Source of the DNA: Emydura subglobosa | Lineage: Eukaryota > Chordata > Testudines > Chelidae | Assembly (NCBI GenBank): GCA_007922225.1 | Contig: ML679962.1 | Span: 35,641,262-35,705,261, forward strand | Reading direction: 5' to 3' | Length of the DNA: 64,000 nucleotides | Shown: positions 1 to 11,400 of the stretch, piece by piece | Position numbering within the stretch: position 1 is the stretch's first letter | How the letters are laid out: each line of letters begins with the position of its first letter | Position numbers and translations under genes: made by a program | Notes under the pieces: generated by a model | The model's input: the letters and a program-made list of their open reading frames with translations, nothing else | Database searches by the model: none | What the model was told of the DNA's origin: nothing

Positions 1-111
1 TAATTTTTTACTCTTTTTAAAGGAGAGAAGGGGAAAATTATAGAAAATTGCTCAGTTTGATTTTAACTGTGTACATATAACTGGACATGCACTTAAACTT
101 GTAAATTACAG

Positions 112-341
112 ATGTCAGAGATGCAAAGATACTTAGTCATTTAGTCCATCCCCTGCCAGGGTGGGATTACTCTCCAGAGTACGTTCTCTAGTGCTTTGTC
201 GACATTATATTTAATGGCTCTCAAGGGAAGAGATGGAAGCTCCACTGCTTGGACACTATTTAACAGGCTATACCTGATCTCTGTTGCAGATAGATTTTTC
301 TAATAATTTGATTTATAAAGTAATCTCCCTAAAACACATGC
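112..341 (-). repeat. CR1-type LINE 3' fragment (old copy)
   Basis: The plus strand reads as the reverse complement of a CR1 3' region. It shows the hallmarks CATTTAGTCCATCCCCTGCC, then AATGGCTCTCAAGGGAAGAG and the CACTGCTTGGACACTATTTA segment. It is diverged and 5'-truncated, with no open frame, and lies in INTS6L intron 8. Confidence 0.7.
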
Positions 342-1139
342 ACAATTGATAATGAGCCTAATTTTTCATTCTTCAATACATTGACACAAATGCTCAAGCT
401 AAGGAGATATTACCAATTTGTAAACATGCATCTTAAACACAGCATTAATCCTCAGAAAACCGATTATCAAGATACACACGTCTCTAACTTGGAGGGTGCT
501 ATTATTCTAGAGGCTAAACTTGTAATGATGGAGTGGAGTACTAAGTCTGAGAAACAGACATTCTCCATTTGGCAGCTAAGAAATCTGTGTCAATACACAG
601 AAGTACAAGAAAGTCCCATTTAGAAATAACTATTGACTCTTATAGGGACACAGTCAACAAAAGTCACTTATATCTGCTGATTATTTGTCTACTAATGTTA
701 CAAGTAATACTTAAGACTACTGTAAATGAAAGAAAAAAATATTCCACTATTTTTCTAGGTTTTTTAAACTTTTGTGCATTTGACAGCACTTAGAGTACAG
801 TCTGTTAAATAGTTTCTACTGTAATTAGTCAATTTCCCTTGTCTGAGTGGGTGTTTCACATAACCAGGACAAGAAAAGCCATTAAAAGAAAATAGGGACA
901 TTTATTTACAAAATTTGTCAGGGGGCGCCAGGGGCAGATGAGGTATCCCAGTGTGCTTTATAGCCATTATTTGGAATTCACCAGATTGTAAATTGACTGC
1001 ATTCCCTCAATTTTTTTCTAGGCAAAAGTGAGATTTGTTTCATTGTTGGTTACCCTTCCAAATTACTTTTACCATTTATTTGCAAGTTAGAGATGAACTG
1101 ATCTCAAATTACTGTACCACCTGTGCACCTCACATATAG
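342..1139. other. Intron 8 sequence without recognisable gene
   Basis: AT-rich sequence with no exon-like block. Two short overlapping open frames (381-623, 569-793) have no recognisable domain. The only structured item is a copy of the TTTTGTGCATTTGACAGC repeat near 768-800. Confidence 0.6.
768..802 (+). repeat. Unclassified repeat, copy A (TTTTGTGCATTTGACAGC core)
   Basis: Contains CTTTTGTGCATTTGACAGCA followed by CTTAGAGTACAGTC. The same core recurs in the same orientation near 5968 (continuing CTTTGAGTATAGTC) and 28474 (GTCAGCACTGTG). I cannot assign it to a known family. Confidence 0.5.
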
Positions 1140-1140
1140 T

Positions 1141-1214
1141 AAATTAATTCCTCTTCATATCCCTGTGAGGGAGGAGAACCCCATTTACAGATGAAAAACA
1201 AAGGCACGGAGCAA
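1141..1214 (-). repeat. MIR-like SINE, first half (interrupted)
   Basis: Reads TGTGAGGGAGGAGAACCCCA, then TTTACAGATG and GGCACGGAGCAATTAA. This is the reverse complement of the conserved MIR-type core around CCCATTTTACAGATGGGGAA. The pattern breaks at the TTAA of 1215-1218 and resumes after 1815 (ATTTGCCCCAGGTCATGCAG to about 1900), as expected if the element at 1219-1811 was inserted into it. Confidence 0.6.
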
Positions 1215-1218
1215 TTAA

Positions 1219-1811
1219 GGGCTCGTCTACACTACAGGGGCTATAGTGGTCTAGCTACAGCACCGTAGCTACGTCAGCATAATGCTGTAACATAGATGCA
1301 GCCTACATTGACGCGTAGGGTTTTCCCCACGCAACAGTAGCTAGGTCAACAACAGGCATTCGTCCATGGATCTAGCTGCATCTACACTGAGGGTGAAGTC
1401 AGCATGGCTACAGTACTCAGAGTGTGGATTTTCCACAACCCTGAACACTACAGCCACATCGACCTAAATGCTAAGGCTTAGTCTACAACAGTGTCTCTCC
1501 ACCTTTTTGATACCAGGAACCGGTTGCTGCCTTCTTCAACCGTGTCAGGGAAACCTCAGGGACCGGCATTGAGAAACACTGGTCTATACTAGGAAAATAT
1601 ACTAGAAAAATCCACACTCCTAAGTGATGTAGTTATACCAACCTAACCCTCAACGTAGACAGTGCTAGGACGATGGGATGGCTTCTCCCGCTGACATAGC
1701 TACAGTCTCTCAGGGAGGAGGAGTACCTACGCTGATGGGAGAAGCTCACCTGGTGGCACAGGTAGTGTCTTCATTAAGTGGCATTGCACCACTTTAAGTT
1801 TAGATCTGGCC
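1219..1811. mobile_element. TTAA-flanked composite MITE-like element
   Basis: Flanked by TTAA on both sides (1215-1218 and 1812-1815). The left end reads GGGCTCGTCTACACTACAGG; the right end, reverse complemented, reads GGCCAGATCTAAACTTAAAG. The interior carries the GTCTACACT and CTCTCAGGGAGGAGGAGTAC segments of a repeat also seen at 48434-48640 and 57020-57310. A second left-type end, AAGGCTTAGTCTACA, appears at about 1473-1487, so this may be two copies in tandem. A hAT-like element is nested at 1489-1581. Its class is uncertain: TTAA duplication suggests piggyBac-like transposition. Confidence 0.6.
1489..1581. mobile_element. Short hAT-like non-autonomous element nested in the composite
   Basis: A 93-bp element beginning CAGTGTCTCTCCACCTTTTT and ending TTGAGAAACACTG, so the ends form a CAGTG...CACTG inverted pair typical of hAT elements. 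The flanks GTCTACAA (1481-1488) and GTCTATAC (1582-1589) match at 6 of 8 positions, in keeping with an old 8-bp duplication. The interior GACCGGCATTGAGAAACACT is also hAT-like. Confidence 0.65.
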
Positions 1812-2323
1812 TTAATGATTTGCCCCAGGTCATGCAGAAGAAGCCTGTGACAAAGCCAGGAATAGCACCAATGCCTCCACAAGACCAATCCAGTGCGTTA
1901 AGCAGGAGGTATGAATTGGATGGGAGAAGTGGCAATTAGTGGCTTTAGCAGTACATTAGAATTTAGGTCATTTACATAACATCTAAGTTCTAATGGAAAT
2001 TAATATCACTCTCTTTTCCAATATGCAAATGGCAAGCTGCTTTTCATGTGAGACTGGAACCTGGGGGACATATTTACCACTGAAATGCTATGACTTCGAA
2101 ACAGAATTAAATGAATTGATGAAGCCTGTAGTGGCATCACATCTTCAAAGGCTTGAAAAATCCAGTCAGAATTGAGGTAATTGGCATCTTTACACATTTC
2201 CTCAACTCGGCAGAACAGTATAACATCAGACACACCTCTTGCCTTCTTGTAGGTCTACAAAGATTAATGTAGCACTGCCTGGGGATTCCTGTTAACTTCA
2301 TATCATCAAATAAAAGCAAATAC

Positions 2324-2476
2324 CTGCCAGCAGGCATGGGGAGACTTTCGTTCCAAGATGTACTGTGTTAAGGGCGAAGGTTCAAGTTCATATTTGTCAA
2401 AAGGAAGCTTTTCTATTACCATTGGCTCACAATCTACACAGGAGAACCTCACAACAGGATGAGCTGTGCGTGGCGG
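2324..2476 (-). CDS. INTS6L: INTS6L coding exon 8 (last exon in window)
   Basis: Encodes residues 303-353, [20 protein letters not shown], then [20 protein letters not shown] and [11 protein letters not shown]. The acceptor ends in CCTTTTAG and the donor is GTATTT. 153 bp, phase 0 at both ends. I searched 1-2323 for the expected next exon (the segment after CWQ) and did not find it, so intron 8 runs past the left edge of the window. Confidence 0.94.
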
Positions 2477-5400
2477 CTAAAAGGAGGAAGAAAAAATTCA
2501 TGACTTAGAATCTACCAACTGCCTGGTGTTAAAGATAATCAGGTTAAATCTTTAATGTTAGCACCTGTCACCCAAAATTTTGCTTTTTCTTTTCTTTAAT
2601 ACAGCTCCCGTCTAAGGTAATATCTTAATAGGGTTTCATTTTTGATACTATGTTCTTTCAAATAAATCAAATCAAGCTGTACTACTAAACACAGATAAAC
2701 AAATGAATAAAACCATTTAGTAAAACACTAGACATACAGTAATTCAACACTTCCCGTCCACATCTTTTATTCCTCACTAGCTTTCAACACTTAAAGAACA
2801 AAAAGTTAATCATCAAGCTTTGACAATAGCAGAAAGTTAAATTCCTACTATGTGATCCAGATGAATCAAGATAATGGACTATTAACTAAATTGAGTTATT
2901 GAACAACATTGGCACATAATTCCTCCTCACTCACAAGAGAAAAGAGTTTAGTTAATAGTAAAGATTTAAAAATATTTCAAGTTCTAAATCCCAGTCAATC
3001 CACAAAGTGCTCTAATATATGGTTTAAAGAAAACTTGAACTTGTCCTCTCAGCCTGCTGTTCACAGAAGTCCGTATTTGAAAATGTACTCACGTTGCCAA
3101 TATGATTGCTCAGAATGTTCCCGAGTGAGTTTGATTTTTTCCCCAGAACAAATAGCACAAATGCAAAAACATAATGTGCCCACTTAGAAGTGATCTAAGA
3201 AAAAAGGCTGATAGGACAAGCCAAACAAACAACAAAATGACTGAATGTTCCAGAAAAGAGCAAGCACATGCTGCATGTTCCCATGGTTATCTAGAACAGT
3301 GGTCCTCAGCTTGCGACCCAATCAGCACACATCTGCGACCCATGTGACATCCTCATGGCCATACAGATAGAATATATATTGTGTGGATGTGGCCCACATA
3401 GCAGGTAGAGAGCTGCATATGTGGCTCATAATGGCGAATGGGTTGAGAAGCACTAATCTAAAAGATGCAATTATTTGCTTCCTTCCCAAACACAACTTTC
3501 CCTGCTAGGCAGATAAGAATCATATACATGAGGTGCTGCTAAGCACCAGGAAGAGTGGTCAAAGGAGGGTAAAAAATGCACTACATCCTCTAACCTCCCA
3601 AGAGATAATTTAAAACCCTTTGGCTGTATTTTCTAGCCCCATTTTTTTTTTAATGCTTTAAATAATTTAGTTCAAAGTATAATTTTGACTCAATACTTTG
3701 AAAACTTCATTTGCGCTATGTCGCAAAATGTAAAAATATTAAATTAAAACCTGATTGATGCTATATTTAAAAACTATTAAAAGAACTAGTTTACTGAATG
3801 AAAAATTTATCGTAATAAACTTTCAAGATCCAGAAGTGATCTGGGATGCAATATCTAGATTTGTCTTCACCAATCAGCATCAAGGATAGTCTATTCATTT
3901 TGTAGTCAAAGCCAGACCATAAGCAAGCATGGGGTAAGAGACTAATTTACTGTTCATTTAAGAGTTCTCTATCAAATCAGTAGATGTGGAATCCTTTTCT
4001 TTAGCTCATTTTACTTACCAGAGTTGGTGAATTCTGATCAGGCCAAAATGACTCTGGGATTGGCCAATGCCCCACAGGAACACCAGTTTTAGGGTTAGGT
4101 CGTACATAAATGAGTTTATGACAACTATGCCACGGTTGAGAAGCAAATGAATTGATGGGCCTGGATGAATCAACAAGTCCATCTAAAATTTAAACAAAGC
4201 AAAAAAAAAAAAAATGAAAAATAAAAAGCTACATGGTAGGCATTTGTTTCCCAGGAAGTTCTCATTAGCAACCAATGTCCCATTCCATTTGTTTCAAAGA
4301 CACCAATGTGTGTCTTATCAAGACTGAACACCTACATCAGCATGTAAACTTGCATAATCTAAAGTCACTTTAAGAACATGTTTGCCCACATTCTCCTGTC
4401 CTGCTCCAGTTACACAGCAATTATACTAAGTACAGCACTGCTTGCTCAGTCTACTACACAAAATGCAGTTTGTTTAGACTCAGTATTTATTAAGTACTGG
4501 TTTGAAAAACGGCACCATATACAACAAATCTAGACTCTCTAACACTGCCCTGGCAACAAAAACAGATCACTTACATTTTACAGTCTCACTGAAAGAGATG
4601 CAGTGTACAGTAAACAGGGTTAGTACTAGTTGAAATTAAATGAGAAAACTTCTCCAAGGAAAGACAATTTAAAGGTGTAAAATGTGTCTTATGGGAGTAG
4701 ATTCAGTCTTAATTTTCAGCAGTCTGTTAACTTCCTAATGCCTTATTAATAAGTCATTTCACTCCTCCTCCTCCACAGAAATGTGAATTTAAGGGTTTTC
4801 TATCAGTTAGCACATTATGCCATATTAACTCAACAGATATTCCCCCACTTTTTGTTAAAACAGTTAGATAAGCTCAGATTGCTTCACGAAACCTAGATGT
4901 AGTTTTGGAACATGGCTCCCCAGGTGCGTAGCTCAGTTTGCCTGTCTAGTTTCCAGCATTTGCCACGGGTATACACTACTGAATTGCTTTGCTTCAGAAA
5001 TGGTTGACTGATATTACAGAACATGCCCTTCTGTTCAGATCAATTCATTTCTCCATATTTCATAGGGTGCAGGACAGCAATTTCAAGAGCACTAACACTG
5101 CTACATTTTTCCACACCAAAAACTTCTGCTGCTCTTGGTTTAGAACTTATTTGCTTCCTTGACTCGGGTCAGGTCTGCACTCTCTTGACACTTTTGTATT
5201 GTTGATACATACACTCTCCTGTACTATAGATTGGGGTAAAAGGAAAAAAAAAACTTAAGTTAAATTCATCCAGTTGCTTTCCCATAGAACAACAACCTTC
5301 AGACTCCAGTACCGAGACCAGCAGACACCAAAAACTTCGCTTAGTGCCAGCTTGGACTGCACATGATGCCAGGGGCAAGTCTAAAATAGTCTCCTAAGTA

Positions 5401-8400
5401 GGTGAAAAGGTGTCATGAGGTAAGCAGGCAGGCAGGCAAACAGGAGAGAAAAGTAGAAGGGAAGAAAAGGTGGCTCAGAATGAAAGTAAGACTGATCACA
5501 GTAGGATGCCTAAAGGGTCCCCCCAAAAGGTAATACACAATGGATTTTTTTGTTTTACTGGCATTGTCTAAGTATCTTCAAGTTTGCTTGTAAGATATAT
5601 GATATTCTATATGTGTAAGTTGTAGGGAAAGAGGGTCTTCCTAAACATGCCACGGGGTCAGTTTTCTCTCCTTACTTTTAGGTGTAGAGTTCTGCAAGTC
5701 TGAACAAATTGCCCCATGATCAACAAATATTTTTCCTCCACACTCTCTCTCTTGTTCTTGCACACAGTTTTTCACTTGCACTTAGGAAAGAAAAGTATTG
5801 ATCGATCACAGATGATCAGTTTCAATCAGCACAATGCCAAAAACATTAAAAAACAGACACCTGTACTGTGTATCAATTTAAAACTACGCCTGAAGTTGGT
5901 TTTTTTTTAAATCCACTGCAGTATCTAAAAATCAATAGAATTAACAATTTTCTTTTCCCCCCCTTCATTTTGTGCATTTGACAGCGCTTTGAGTATAGTC
6001 AGTTTCACTGTTTCCCCATATAAAGTCAGTTTCCTCTATTTGTGGGGTTCCCCCCCCCCCCCAAACAGGGGAGAGACAAAATGGAAAAAACGTGAATGGG
6101 AAAGCCACAAAAGTTACCAGGTGCAATACCTGAAAACTTTCAAAACGACTAGATTTCAAATAGGCAGTATCTCCAAGACTGATTACATTCTATCGCTGTA
6201 ACATACTGAAGAATCCTTAATGGTGCCCCACAGTAATGGTCTTCAAGAATTGTAAATCTGGGAGGTGTCTTTGCAGTTACTCTCACAGTAGGTAAAACAA
6301 AGGTGTATTTTACACATATTAACATGTTAAAATGCACCTCTTTCTAGCGTAGATTCAGCCTGCGAGAGCCGAGGGATTGTTAACACCAGACATTCTGACC
6401 TCAAGTTCACTGACTGGCAATTAACTCCAACTAGTTCATGTGTTTCAAAAGGCTAGTGTGTACACTCCCCCCCAAACGTTTGTTTCAGGATACATGCATT
6501 GCTCTCTACCCTAGACTGAGCCCAAGGGCAAAGCAAAAATATTGGGGGAGGAAGGGGGAGTAATCCACTCTAACCTTTACAAATATTCGGAAGACCTCAA
6601 GTTACTTGAAGTTGAGTTAACTCTGGTAAAATCTAGTGAAGACAAGCCCAAATAAAATTCTCACACAGCTCTAGTTTATTTATTTTTTTTTTTAAGAAGT
6701 TCTTAAGGTAGATTTTGAGGTACTTTAAAAAAAACAACTTTATATATTCTCAGCCCTATACTGCTTTGAAAATATGCATAGCACTCAGAAGACTAGCGTG
6801 TGTAATGCATCCTGGATGCTTTCCAATTGTTTCAACACAGTAAAGTTATTAATGTCTCTACTGCTTACTTCTGTTGATGAGAGAGACAAGCTTTCAAGCT
6901 TGTTGCATCGGATATTGAGCTCTTCTTCAGCGCTGTGCGGCTCACAAGCTTGTTTCTCTCACCAACAGAAGTTGGTCCAATAAAAGAGATTACCTCACCC
7001 ACCTTGTCTCTCTAATATCCTGAAACCGACATGGCTACAACTACACTGCGTCCACTACTTACAACAGGAATAAGTAGCAATGTTGGATATTTTCTGTCTT
7101 TTGAGCTGTAGTTCCTTAGTCAACAAAATAGCAAGGAATAAAGGCATTTCATTCCTAAGACAAGATAGTTCAAGGAAAGTCCCAGCTACAATACACATTA
7201 AGGATCTACATTGAGTTTACAAGTCAGCAAGACAAAAAACATTGGCACAGAGATTACAGCTACAGAGATGAAAGTGAACAGTTAACTGTACCTTCTCCAA
7301 TGGGAGCTGGGTCTGGTCCTGATTTTTCAAAGTTAATAACAACACCACTCTGAACTTTTTGAACTAGAGATTCTAAACACTGGTTCAACATTCTTTGTGT
7401 CCGCACACAATAGGAGCGACCTAGAAGTAAAGGGGAGCAATGAAGTGAAAGTCTGACAATAAGTCTTTGAAAATTTTAATTATTTAAAGTAAGGGAGGAT
7501 ATTGCTTATTATAAAAATGAAAGTTACATTGCAAGTCCAGGCTCTTTCAGCTTTACATGGAATTATCACTGCAGAATTGCTACTTTAGTGACAAACTCAA
7601 ATAATCAAGGGAAGTAGCACAATACTTCCGCAGTGCAAACAATATAGACTGTGAAAGCCAAGCTGGTCCTTTCCATCCTGTGCATTATCACCAGTAACAT
7701 AGGCTTTGCAGGCCAAATTAAGCCTTTGGTGACAATGGTGCTCAGTACTGCTGCTGATGCTTCTGTTTGCTCTTGTGTAATTCACTCCTTTTAACTATAT
7801 TAGCGCCACAGGGTTAATGAAGTAAACATTAGTTATTAAAGGAAGCAGGTTTTACTGAGCACATAAGGAGTAGATCTGATGAGTGAGGTAGTTTCAGTTT
7901 TAGTCACTTTTCAAAGATGACCAGTCTTTATTAAAGAAAGACGAAAGGATTTCAAAGCTTAATGTGAAAAACTGTGAGATTTAAAAGAGCCAGTATTTTT
8001 TCATTTAAAAATTCTCCTGCAAGGTGAAAACCCAGATGCAGCCATGCTGTGCTGACAGTGTAGAGTCAGTGTTCAAGGTGAAAAACAATTAGATGTAAAA
8101 TGACTTCTCTCCCTCCATCCTCCAAGAACATCCCATTAAACAGACCCTTAGAGAGCAAGGCAAATCCCAAATTGAAACCAAAGCAAAATAACATCCACCT
8201 ACCTCCTGTCACTTCACACATCTGTGTGATCGCAGATTCATCAGTGGGTACGCTCCCTAGTTGTTCTGGTTCGACAGAAGAAGCTCCTGGCAAACGCAGC
8301 ACGAGGGCAAACAGCCTTTGATCCCAACGAAATGGTTCTTTGGTTAGTTCACTTCCAGGTAGAGGAGAATTCAAAGGAAGATGAAGCTAATAAAGAAAGA

Positions 8401-11400
8401 TTTGAAGAAAGCTTTAAGGGATCAGATGCTCATTTGAAGATGTGTACCCAAACTAATCATCATCAAAATGATGGATAAACTCAAGGACCAGTTTTCTTCT
8501 CTATTAAATCAGTGTTCTCAAACTCTGGTCTGTGGACTTCTGGGGCAATAGGAAAAAGCGGGTCCACCTTTCTTACAAAGTTGTCTGCAGAATGAAGCTG
8601 AATTACCACCAATATAGATCTAATTCATAATTCTTTTAGCACAATGCCAAGATGAAAGTTGACAGATTTTAAAACTGAAATACTTTTAATTGTTAACAAG
8701 ACTCCCAAAGGAAAGTTAGTGTAGCCATTTTAAAAAGCAAGACAAATACAAAAAAGTCTTACCTCCTCTTGAACACCAGCAGTATGTGTCAATTTGTTTC
8801 CATCGGTAATGGTAATTAAAATAGAGGGCTCTAAAAAGAATGGGTTCCTCCCCTAAAGAAATGAGAATATGTAAAACATTAGCAAATAATATTTAATGTC
8901 ATACTTCGTTTAAGCTTGTGTCGGACTGTAAATGTACTCATCAATTTACACACATAAAACATAACATCTGCCTTTAAGAAAAAACTGTTACTAACCATCT
9001 GTAACTGCTGTTCTTCGAGAGGTGTTGCTCATGTCCATTCCATGAAGATGTGTGTGCACCAAATGCACCAGTGCCAGAGATTTTTCCCCTCCACCCCAGT
9101 GGTATCCATAGGGCCAGCTCTAGTGCCCTCAGCAGTGGCACGCATCTGCACCAGTACAAGGGGCACTGGATGCATTCCAATTGTTTCAACACAGTATAGA
9201 GCTAAGTTATACTGCACCAGGGCTGAGTTAAACTGTAAAGTAAGTTATTAATGTCTCTACTGCTTAATTCTGTTGATGAGTAGGTCCAGTGTCTCAAGAA
9301 GATGAGGTTCTGTATGGTCTCCCTGGCCTCCATCATCCACTTCCTGGATCCGGGAGAATGGTATGCCACCCTCAACCTAAAATACGCATACTTCCATATT
9401 TTCATTTTCCAGGACCACAAGCTTGCTCATGTTCATTCCATGTAGGTGACTCACAAGCATTGCCTCTGGAGGTTCATGGATGTGCTGAGTGCAATACTAG
9501 AGAGACAAGGTGGGTGAACACTTCACAGGCTAGTTGAATTGCCCCAAACTCTCTGACATTCACGTATAATGTCAACTCCTCTGGGGACCAGAGGTCTTGG
9601 GTCCTGGGGGGGCAAAGGGGAGGGTACCCCACCCTAAGTCCAAGACATCCGACATCAAGGAGAACGTTGGGCGTTTGGCTTATCATGAGCGCCAGTGTGG
9701 CAAGGTGGGTGAGGTAATCTCTTTTATTGGACCAACTTCTGTTGGCGAGAGAAACAAGCTTCTTGAGACACTGGACCTACATCGCCTCAACAAGTATGAG
9801 CCATAGGCCTCCAGGATTAGAAAGTAATGGGAGTAGAACCCTTTTCCTCTCAGTTGTAAGGTAACTTCTTTTACAGGAGGGCTTGCACCTTCTGTACAAG
9901 AAGTCGCTCATAAGAAGGGCCCCTGAAATAAGCTGAATGGTGTACCCCACTGCAATGGTACTTACCACCCCCTGGTCTGATATTACAGCTGTCCAAACAG
10001 AGAGGTAGGGTAAAAGGCAGTTGGAAAAGAAGGGGTGGTTTGGATCCTGGAATGTCTGTTAGGCTGCTCCCAGGCGCACTCTCAAAAGGCCTGCCTGTCT
10101 CCAACTGGGTAGCAGCTTGAGCCCCATTGGGAAGTGCCAGCAGGTGGTTGACCTTGACTGCGCTTATAGCCTCCGTTCTTTTTCTTACAGGGCTCACTCC
10201 TAGGTCTGGCCTATGAATAGCTGCAGCTGTTGGGGCCTGAAGTGCTTCTTGGAAGCAGATGGCGTGTACAGGCCCAAGGAGCAGAGTGTGGCCCTTGAAT
10301 CTTTCAACCCGGGCAGAGTGGCATCCTTTGGTCAGAAAACAGTGCTGCACCATTGAAAGGGAGGTCTTGGCTGAACTGTTGGACCTCCACCAACAGGCTG
10401 GATGACTGCCCCATGAGGCACTCCACATAGAGACAGTTAACACCATTGTTCTGGCTGCTGAGTCAACCACGTAAGAGGCTACCTGGAGAGAAACTCGGGC
10501 AACTGATTTGCCCTCCTCCAAAATAGTCACACTCCTGCCTGGACGCCGAAGGAATGGAGTCGGTGAATTTGGCCAAGGAATGCCATTTGTTATATCTCCC
10601 CAGCAGGGCCTGCTGGTTTGATATTCGGAGCTAGAGACTAGCAGTCAAATAAATCTTTCTGCCAAAGAGGTCAAGCTTCTTTGCATCTTTGTTCATGGGG
10701 GTTGAGCTCCACTGCCCCATCTGTCCCTTTCGTTGGCAGCTGACACCACTAATGACCCTGGGGACAGATGATTGTACATATGTTCAAATCCCCTGGCAAA
10801 CACAATATTTATTCTTGGCCTGCTTGGATGTAGGGGCCAGAGTGGAGGATGTTTGCCATAAGGCCTTGATAACCCCTTTATGGACAGGGAGGGCCACTCT
10901 AGTAGGGACTGCTGCCACCAGTATTTCAGAAAGTGCATCAGTGACTCCTTCAACTCCTCCGCCTCTAAGCCCAAATTTGAAGCTACCCTCTTGAGCAGCT
11001 CCTGGTGCGCTCTGAAATCATCCTGCAGGACCATGGCAGATGTCCCCACTACTGCCTCATCAGGTGAAGATGAGGCAGGTAAGGGTGGAGTGGGTGACTG
11101 TTCTTCCATAGCTGAGGAAGCCTCTTCTGGGACAACAGACATTGCCTCCACAGACTGGTCCAGCTCCTTGTACAAATCTAGCAGCAGGTGTGACACTGTC
11201 ACCACGCATGTCTCAGATGTCTCTGAGACCTAAGGTTGCACCTGTGACCTTAGGGCAGGAGGAAATCCCCATGGGTTCCAGAACTGCCAAGTCCAGGCCT
11301 CTGTGCTGGTGCCCACGAGCCCAGCAGCAAGCCTGAGGGGAAACCTGCAGCCGTGGCTGGGTTCACTTGACCCCTGGGTAAGGTAATCTCCTCACCCTCT

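Noticed and set aside
2006..2337. Minus-strand open frames just left of exon 8 as candidates for INTS6L exon 9
   Set aside because: None encodes the segment that follows CWQ in INTS6-family proteins, and no acceptor leads into a matching frame.
8512..8545. CAGTGTTCTCAAACTCTGGT as the start of another hAT-like element
   Set aside because: Only one end is visible. I found no matching right terminus or duplication nearby, so it was not listed as an element.
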